Shown one piece after another: positions 59,791 through 64,000 of a DNA stretch of 64,000 bases. The stretch comes from Hydrogenobaculum sp. Y04AAS1. Lineage in GTDB: Bacteria; Aquificota; Aquificia; Aquificales; Aquificaceae. Where the stretch lies: contig NC_011126.1 in assembly GCF_000020785.1 (NCBI RefSeq), forward strand, positions 744,001 through 808,000, given 5' to 3'. A program made the position numbers and the translations under genes. Position 1 is the first letter of the stretch. Every line of letters begins with the position of its first letter. The notes beneath the pieces are model-generated. The model saw only the letters and a list, made by a program, of their open reading frames with translations. It had not been told where the DNA came from and ran no database searches.

Positions 59791-61523
59791 CTGCTTTGTT
59801 CTACTTTATCAGGTTTTATGGCGTAATAAAAGCTTATCCTATCAACTAGTTCTTTAAAGTAAGGAGCAGATACACTACCACCCCAAGCAAGAGCTCCATT
59901 TTTAGGATGTGGATCGTATGCAACGATAACAGCAGAAAATCGTGGGTTTGATACCGGGAAAAAGCCTGCAAAAACAGCCACCACTTTTCTCAAAGAGTAA
60001 TGACCAGTTTTAAAGTTAAATATTTGAGAGGTTCCCGTTTTACCAGCTATTGTAAAATGTTTTGATTTTGCAGCAGTACCAGTACCCTTTTCTACAACTT
60101 GCTCTAAAGCGTAGTGAAGCCAATCTATAGTACTTTGCGGATATATATCTTTATGGATCACATCCACATGCTCATGGTATATTACTTGTCCTAATGGATT
60201 CACAATCTTTCTTATTATATATGGCTTTAAAAGATTGTCAGTTGCCAATGCCGCATAGCCATTTGCCAAATTCAAAGCGTTTACTGCAATGCCTTGTCCT
60301 ATTGTAGCAAACATACGATTTATAGGATAATAAAAGTTAGGCAATATACCAGCTTGCTCGCCAGGTATTATATTGTAAGGTTTCACCAGGTGAAATAGAT
60401 TTACTACATTTTCAGCGTCTTCTCTAGTAAGATGAGAAGCTACTTTCATAGCACATACGTTGCTTGATACAATAAGGATTTGAGACATCGTAAGTATACC
60501 GTTGTGTTCTACGTCTGTTACTATATGGCCGTAAAAATCTCCTTTACCACCGTTGGCATTACAAGTTTCTCCTCTGTGGATATAGCCTTTTGCCATGGCA
60601 TATCCTAAGAAAAAAGGTTTCATCACAGAACCTGGCTCAAAAACATCCGTAACCGCAGAATTTCTCCAATCTCTCTGTGGATAGTTGTAATAATCGTTTG
60701 GATCAAAATCTGGATATGTAGCCATACCAAGTATGTTTCCATTCCTCACATCTTCTACCACTATGGCAACTCGTCTTGGATTAAACTCTTTAACTAATTG
60801 ATTTTTTATATCCTCAACTATAGACTGAACACCCATATCTATAGTTAAATATACGTCGTTTTGGGTACCGGTATCTTGAATGGACAACGGCTTTAAGACC
60901 ATCTTGCCTTCTTTTGGAGCAAATATCGTCATTACTTCTATTGGTTTACCGCCTAAATATTTGTTTAAAGCGTACTCCATACCATCGAGACCTTTACCAT
61001 CCCACCCTACAAAGCCTATTAGATTAGAAGCTACGTTGTGATCTGGATAAACCCTCTTAAAATCGCTCTGCACTCCCACGCCTTTAAAGTTGTTGGTATC
61101 AAGTATAGCTTGTTCTACAAGCCCTTTGTCAGACTGTGAAACATGTCTTGCTATCCATACAAATCTTTCTTTAGAGTTTAAGGTATTTAATATTTGAAAT
61201 TGTGGTAATCCCAATATTTTTGAAAGTTTATCAGCTAGTTCTTGTTTGTTTTGTATTAACTTTGGAAATGCATATATAGAAATAGTAGGCAAGCTTATAG
61301 CTAAAGGTTGACCGTTTTTATCCAATATAGAACCTCTATAAGAAGTTATCTTTATGATACGTCCTTTTGGAAAATCTGCTAAAACTTTTTTTACGTAGTT
61401 TTCACCAGCTATAACCTGTATATAAAAAGCCCTTGCCAATACCAGAAAGTACAATGCAAATATTAAAAATATCACTAGTTTTAATTTCTTCTTAGATTTT
61501 GCCGTCAGGCTTTGAGTTTTCAT
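59787..61523 (-). CDS. ftsI: peptidoglycan transpeptidase FtsI/PBP2-type
   Basis: The 578-residue class B penicillin-binding protein has an N-terminal membrane helix (about 14-36), a dimerisation domain (about 45-200), and a transpeptidase domain with EPGSVMKP (the SXXK serine), SSN and KTGTSQ. It cross-links septal peptidoglycan. Its place after rsmH and ftsL is the standard division and cell wall order. Confidence 0.95.
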   Translation of the reverse strand: MKTQSLTAKSKKKLKLVIFLIFALYFLVLARAFYIQVIAGENYVKKVLADFPKGRIIKITSYRGSILDKNGQPLAISLPTISIYAFPKLIQNKQELADKLSKILGLPQFQILNTLNSKERFVWIARHVSQSDKGLVEQAILDTNNFKGVGVQSDFKRVYPDHNVASNLIGFVGWDGKGLDGMEYALNKYLGGKPIEVMTIFAPKEGKMVLKPLSIQDTGTQNDVYLTIDMGVQSIVEDIKNQLVKEFNPRRVAIVVEDVRNGNILGMATYPDFDPNDYYNYPQRDWRNSAVTDVFEPGSVMKPFFLGYAMAKGYIHRGETCNANGGKGDFYGHIVTDVEHNGILTMSQILIVSSNVCAMKVASHLTREDAENVVNLFHLVKPYNIIPGEQAGILPNFYYPINRMFATIGQGIAVNALNLANGYAALATDNLLKPYIIRKIVNPLGQVIYHEHVDVIHKDIYPQSTIDWLHYALEQVVEKGTGTAAKSKHFTIAGKTGTSQIFNFKTGHYSLRKVVAVFAGFFPVSNPRFSAVIVAYDPHPKNGALAWGGSVSAPYFKELVDRISFYYAIKPDKVEQSR

Positions 61524-61774
61524 TGGTTAAGAAACGTTATATCGTTCCATGAAACTGGTTGGTAGTTTTTACCTTCAGCAAAGTCTTTAACAGAATAATA
61601 ATTTATTTTGTTTGTTATATAGGCTTCTAATTCTAGATTTTCAGCCTTTAAATCTTTTATCTTTACTATCATTTTAGCTTGTTTGTAATGCTCGTATTTT
61701 ACATAACTAGAATAAAGTATATTTAATATCAAAAGCAAAAAACTAACTATCAAAAGCTTCATCCTTCTTTTCAT
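61520..61774 (-). CDS. FtsL-like cell-division protein
   Basis: Short protein with one membrane helix ([15 protein letters not shown]) followed by a coiled-coil segment (IVKIKDLKAENLELEAYI). The position between rsmH and ftsI fits FtsL, whose sequence is poorly conserved. The frame continues upstream to 61840 inside rsmH; I favour the ATG at 61774 to limit the overlap, although 61762 is also possible. Confidence 0.7.
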   Translation of the reverse strand: MKRRMKLLIVSFLLLILNILYSSYVKYEHYKQAKMIVKIKDLKAENLELEAYITNKINYYSVKDFAEGKNYQPVSWNDITFLNQ

Positions 61775-62633
61775 TATAGCATAACTTTGCGCAACGTAAC
61801 TTTGCTGATCTAGCTCTTTTGTTGTAAAGTAACTCCTCATCAGAAGGTGTTATCGGCTTTTTAGAGCAAACTTTAAGTTTATCAGCGTTGTTTTTGATAA
61901 ATTCTTTCACAAGCCTATCTTCCAAAGAATGAAATGATATAAAAGCGAATTTAGAGCCCTCTTTTGCAAAATCTAAAAGTTTTGACAGAGCAATCTTTAT
62001 ATCCTCTAATTCGCTGTTTACCTCTATCCTCAAAGCTTGAAACACTTTTGTGGCGGGATTTATTTTGCTATATTTGTATGGATAACAAGATGACACTATA
62101 TCCACCAACTCTTTTGTGGTCTCTATAGGTTTTTTCTTCCTTTTCTCTACGATAGATCTTGCTATTTTTTTTGACAGTCTTTCTTCACCGTACTTATAAA
62201 ATATATCAGCTAACTCTTTTTCTTTATAGGTATTTATTACAATATAAGCTGTTTTTTGTTGCCTTTTATCCATTCTCATATCAAGAAAATCTTCCCTTTG
62301 AAATGAAAAACCCTCCTCCTCGTCAAGCTGTAAAGACGATACGCCAAAATCAAAAAGGATAGAATCAAAATACAATAAGCCCTCTTCTTTTAGTACAATA
62401 TCAAAATCTTTAAAAGAACCATGATAAAACACCGCATTAAAACCTTTTAGCTTCTCTTTAGCTATTTCAATGGCATTTTCGTCTTTATCTATGCCTATTA
62501 GAAACGTATCCTTGCAAACTTCTAAAAGCGCTTTTGCGTGACCACCAAGACCTAAAGTAGCATCTATATGTATTTTTGGGCAAGGATTTGAAAGAAAATC
62601 TGTAACTTCTTTTAAAAGGACACTTTTATGCAT
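61743..62633 (-). CDS. rsmH: 16S rRNA m4C1402 methyltransferase
   Basis: The 296-residue protein has HKSVLLKEV, the SAM site [41 protein letters not shown] and [11 protein letters not shown], the MraW/RsmH signature. It N4-methylates C1402 in 16S rRNA and heads the division gene group. It overlaps the deacetylase-like gene by 8 nt. Confidence 0.97.
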   Translation of the reverse strand: MHKSVLLKEVTDFLSNPCPKIHIDATLGLGGHAKALLEVCKDTFLIGIDKDENAIEIAKEKLKGFNAVFYHGSFKDFDIVLKEEGLLYFDSILFDFGVSSLQLDEEEGFSFQREDFLDMRMDKRQQKTAYIVINTYKEKELADIFYKYGEERLSKKIARSIVEKRKKKPIETTKELVDIVSSCYPYKYSKINPATKVFQALRIEVNSELEDIKIALSKLLDFAKEGSKFAFISFHSLEDRLVKEFIKNNADKLKVCSKKPITPSDEELLYNKRARSAKLRCAKLCYNEKKDEAFDS

Positions 62634-63555
62634 TTACCATATTGAATATCGTGTCTAATATTCCTTGGGCAGTAGCATTGTAGTTGTATCCCCCCTCTAA
62701 CGTAGCTACAACTGGTATATTAAGCTCCTTTGCTGCATCTATGAGTATACTGGTAATCTCTTTTATACTTTGCGAAGTAACTCTCATAGGACCAAGAGGG
62801 TCATCTTCGTGTAAATCGTACCCGGCACTTATCAATAGTATGTCTGGTTTAAAAGCTCTAAAACTTCCCAAAAATTTTGTCTGGTACACCTCAATATAAG
62901 TTTCATCGCCAGTACCAGCTCTTAGCGGCACATTCAACGTGGTGCCAAAACCTTCTCCAAAACCTCTCTCGTCTGCTGCACCGGTGCCTGGATAAAAAGG
63001 GTAGCAATGGGTAGAGAACAAAAACACAGAACCGTCCTCGTAAAAAGTATGCTGTGTACCGTTTGGATGATGCACGTCAAAATCTGCTATATAAACCTTC
63101 TTATATCCAAGGTTTTGGGCTTTTCTTGCGCCTATGGCTACGTTGTTAAAAATACAAAAACCCATCGCCTTAGCATATTCAGCGTGATGACCAGGTGGTC
63201 TTACCAAGCAAAAAGCAGCTTCTTGTTTAGCGTCTTTTATATCTTCTATAGCCTTTAAAATAGCACCGGCTACCATCATTGCAGCATCGTAGCTATGTTG
63301 ATAAGCGTAAGTATCTGGGTCTAAATACCCACCACCTTTTTTGCAAAATTCGTATATTTCCTGTATATAGTAAGTGTCATGTATTTTCGATACTTCTTCT
63401 ACCGTAGCTTTTCTAGGCTTTTCAAAAGATAAAATATTTTTTATGTCAGATTTATAAATATATTCTAAAGCTACTTTCAATCTGTTGGCATTTTCTGGAT
63501 GTTTTGGTTCGTCATGAAGAAGATATATATCATCATAATACAAAGCTGTTTTCAT
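62626..63555 (-). CDS. histone-deacetylase superfamily amidohydrolase
   Basis: The 309-residue class II HDAC-like zinc enzyme has [55 protein letters not shown] and GGYN. Bacterial members deacetylate acetylpolyamines or acetyl-CoA synthetase (AcuC); substrates here are unknown. The link to branched polyamines made by bpsA is speculative. It overlaps rph by 4 nt. Confidence 0.9.
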   Translation of the reverse strand: MKTALYYDDIYLLHDEPKHPENANRLKVALEYIYKSDIKNILSFEKPRKATVEEVSKIHDTYYIQEIYEFCKKGGGYLDPDTYAYQHSYDAAMMVAGAILKAIEDIKDAKQEAAFCLVRPPGHHAEYAKAMGFCIFNNVAIGARKAQNLGYKKVYIADFDVHHPNGTQHTFYEDGSVFLFSTHCYPFYPGTGAADERGFGEGFGTTLNVPLRAGTGDETYIEVYQTKFLGSFRAFKPDILLISAGYDLHEDDPLGPMRVTSQSIKEITSILIDAAKELNIPVVATLEGGYNYNATAQGILDTIFNMVNA

Positions 63556-64000
63556 AGCTTAGCCTCTTTAACACTTTTCCTCTTCCAAAGGTTTATAGAC
63601 GGCATTTTTTCATAAAAAACATTTTGAAGCTCTGCTATTTGCTTCAAACTCTCCAATCCAAGATCCAGCATAGCTTCAAACTCTTTCCTCGTATAAGTAG
63701 CCTCTTCTCCCAAAGAATGTATCTCCACCATCTCGCCATTTCCAGTTGCCACTATAGTCATATCTACAGCGGCATTTGAATCTTCTTCAAAATCAAGGTC
63801 AAGCATTAATCGATCGTTTACTATTCCCACAGATACAGCTCCTACCGTATCCCTTATAGGTACAGAGTTTATAAGCTTCTGTTCGTTTAACTTTATTATA
63901 GCATCAGTCATAGCTATAAAAGCGCCGACTATTGAAGCGGTTCTTGTACCGCCATCTGCTTGTATAACATCACAATCTATCCATATGGTTCTTTCACCTA
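63552..64000 (-). CDS. rph: ribonuclease PH, 3' part (N-terminus outside window)
   Basis: The open frame continues to the window end. It encodes [20 protein letters not shown] and the following [22 protein letters not shown] and MDMTIVATG-like region of RNase PH, which trims tRNA 3' ends with phosphate. The C-terminal tail ([20 protein letters not shown]) is longer than the minimal family. Reading starts upstream of 64000. Confidence 0.95.
   Translation of the reverse strand, partial: GERTIWIDCDVIQADGGTRTASIVGAFIAMTDAIIKLNEQKLINSVPIRDTVGAVSVGIVNDRLMLDLDFEEDSNAAVDMTIVATGNGEMVEIHSLGEEATYTRKEFEAMLDLGLESLKQIAELQNVFYEKMPSINLWKRKSVKEAKL

Overview
The window looks like chromosomal DNA from a member of the Aquificales, most like an acidophilic Hydrogenobaculum-type organism. 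Four things point there: AT-rich protein genes beside strikingly GC-rich rRNA genes (a thermophile pattern); a free-standing small leucyl-tRNA synthetase subunit carrying KMSKS (the split LeuRS known from Aquifex); a branched-polyamine synthase of the BpsA type; and MqnE, BioW and a cbb3-type oxidase. The genus is inferred from family knowledge, not from a database search. No CRISPR array, prophage, insertion sequence or integron was seen.

Layout. 1-2083 (+): the 3' part of a GH57 glucanotransferase/amylase gene and a lipoprotein gene. 2072-12825 (-): a packed housekeeping run, transcribed in the order chemoreceptor, bioW, secG, prmC, mqnE, glmS, HU-like protein, geranylgeranyl-reductase-like flavoprotein, yajC, hslU, histidine kinase. 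12893-18717: a transaldolase gene divergent from pyrC, then an S24 repressor, the LeuRS beta subunit and a GAF-GGDEF-EAL protein on the minus strand. 18833-22632 (-): a cbb3-like cytochrome oxidase operon with a diheme cytochrome c and two tiny membrane proteins. 22807-35376 (-): a tightly spaced directon, bpsA, manC, comM, wbaP, panC, accD, holA, flgN-like, flgK, flgL. 35708-40882 (+): uvrB, kdsC, a 2-hydroxyacid dehydrogenase and an MCE (MlaD-like) lipid-transport protein.

42325-47275 (-) is a complete rRNA operon, 16S-tRNA-Ile-tRNA-Ala-23S-5S. It has a consensus promoter and long processing stems around both large rRNAs. It is flanked by a CDP-glycerol-phosphotransferase-like gene and glnE. 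50110-50930 (-) holds a thioesterase gene and fur. 50995-58992 (+) holds rdgB, a previously unlisted 59-residue membrane protein, an AhpF-like thioredoxin reductase, a GGDEF-like/EAL protein, riboflavin synthase, a TetR-TolC-HlyD set and miaB. 58963-64000 (-) holds cinA, ftsI, ftsL, rsmH, a histone-deacetylase-like gene and a partial rph.

The main structural signal is transcriptional. At least nine genes that head units have a TATAAT-like -10 box ending only 6-9 nt before the start codon and no usual ribosome binding site, which predicts leaderless mRNAs. Genes such as mqnE, talC and the oxidase operon have ordinary leaders with AGGAGG-type sites. Other points of interest are a LexA-like repressor with the catalytic lysine replaced by arginine, expanded beta-repeat FlgK and FlgL, an MCE protein with a possible barrel-like C-terminus, an efflux set without its inner-membrane pump, and an unexplained coding remnant upstream of uvrB. 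I did not find a clearly new defence or mobile system.
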